Shown one piece after another: positions 63,997 through 64,000 of a DNA stretch of 64,000 bases. The notes below the pieces were generated by a model. It worked only from the letters and a program-made list of their open reading frames with translations, was not told the origin of the DNA and ran no database searches. How positions within the stretch are numbered: the first letter of the stretch is position 1; each line of letters begins with the position of its first letter. This DNA is from Limnoglobus roseus (GTDB lineage Bacteria; Planctomycetota; Planctomycetia; Gemmatales; Gemmataceae): contig NZ_CP042425.1 of the NCBI RefSeq assembly GCF_008254045.1, forward strand, positions 5,208,001 through 5,272,000, read 5' to 3'. The position numbers were made by a program, and so were the translations under genes.

Positions 63997-64000
63997 ATGT
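63997..64000 (+). CDS. Start of a gene cut by the right edge
   Basis: ATG with GGGAGG about eight bases upstream; only the start codon and one further base (T) are visible. If the structured region before it is an omega RNA, this should be an iscB-type gene. Confidence 0.35.

Overview
The window looks like a chromosomal segment of a Gemmata-type planctomycete. This is inferred from the very high GC content, the many sigma-54 activators and GAF/PAS/CHASE sensors, the large load of mixed insertion sequences, and the many short lineage-specific genes with good Shine-Dalgarno sites. No rRNA is present and the only tRNA sequence is a 3' fragment, so the assignment rests on gene content alone.

Layout. 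1-5.3 kb: surface-polysaccharide genes (a fused methyltransferase / coiled-coil / WsaF-like glycosyltransferase running off the left edge, a coiled-coil protein, a GT2 enzyme). 5.4-7.6 kb: a two-gene arginine-to-proline module (arginine dihydrolase-like enzyme plus TIGR00300-type ornithine cyclodeaminase), resembling a split form of cyanobacterial ArgZ/AgrE. 8-14.8 kb: a GAF/sigma-54 activator divergent from a seven-gene redox/detoxification operon, with operator-like repeats and a sigma-54-like promoter between them. 14.8-17.8 kb: a PP2C phosphatase, a VOC protein and an exported Pro-rich protein around a bidirectional terminator. 18-27.9 kb: an eight-gene minus-strand operon with repeated ATGA overlaps. 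It holds two MFS carriers, a duplicated beta-domain protein, a BASS-transporter/CHASE3 fusion, a metallophosphatase, an SLC13-like carrier, and a histidine kinase with its NtrC-type regulator.

28.4-32.4 kb is an IS island: an intact IS5-type and an intact IS701-type element, both flanked by CTAG, lie among transposase remains. 34-41 kb holds a PAS-GAF kinase and a third sigma-54 regulator, followed by a near-consensus sigma-54 promoter and a set that looks like a dormancy or starvation regulon (four-CBS protein, HPF/RaiA-like factor, GreA/Rnk-like factor, helical-repeat protein). 41.5-46.1 kb is a second graveyard: IS1-, IS630- and IS5-type pseudogenes and a tyrosine integrase that lost its catalytic C-terminus where an IS sits, beside a tRNA-Pro 3' fragment that marks an attachment site. 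46.5-52 kb has a cyanophycinase and several small membrane or exported proteins.

52.2-59.8 kb is a phage-tail-like module: HTH gene, Ala-rich coiled coil, tail-chaperone pair with an A7 slippery site, hub-like protein, tape measure. It carries two in-frame stops (TAG and TGA) at probable Trp codons and a G-run frameshift. 59.8-62.1 kb is one host gene split by an IS3 element. The right edge holds a short histidine-kinase-dimerisation-like protein, a lower-GC segment with strong hairpins, and a structured region directly before a new start codon that may be a HEARO/omega RNA in front of an IscB-type gene.
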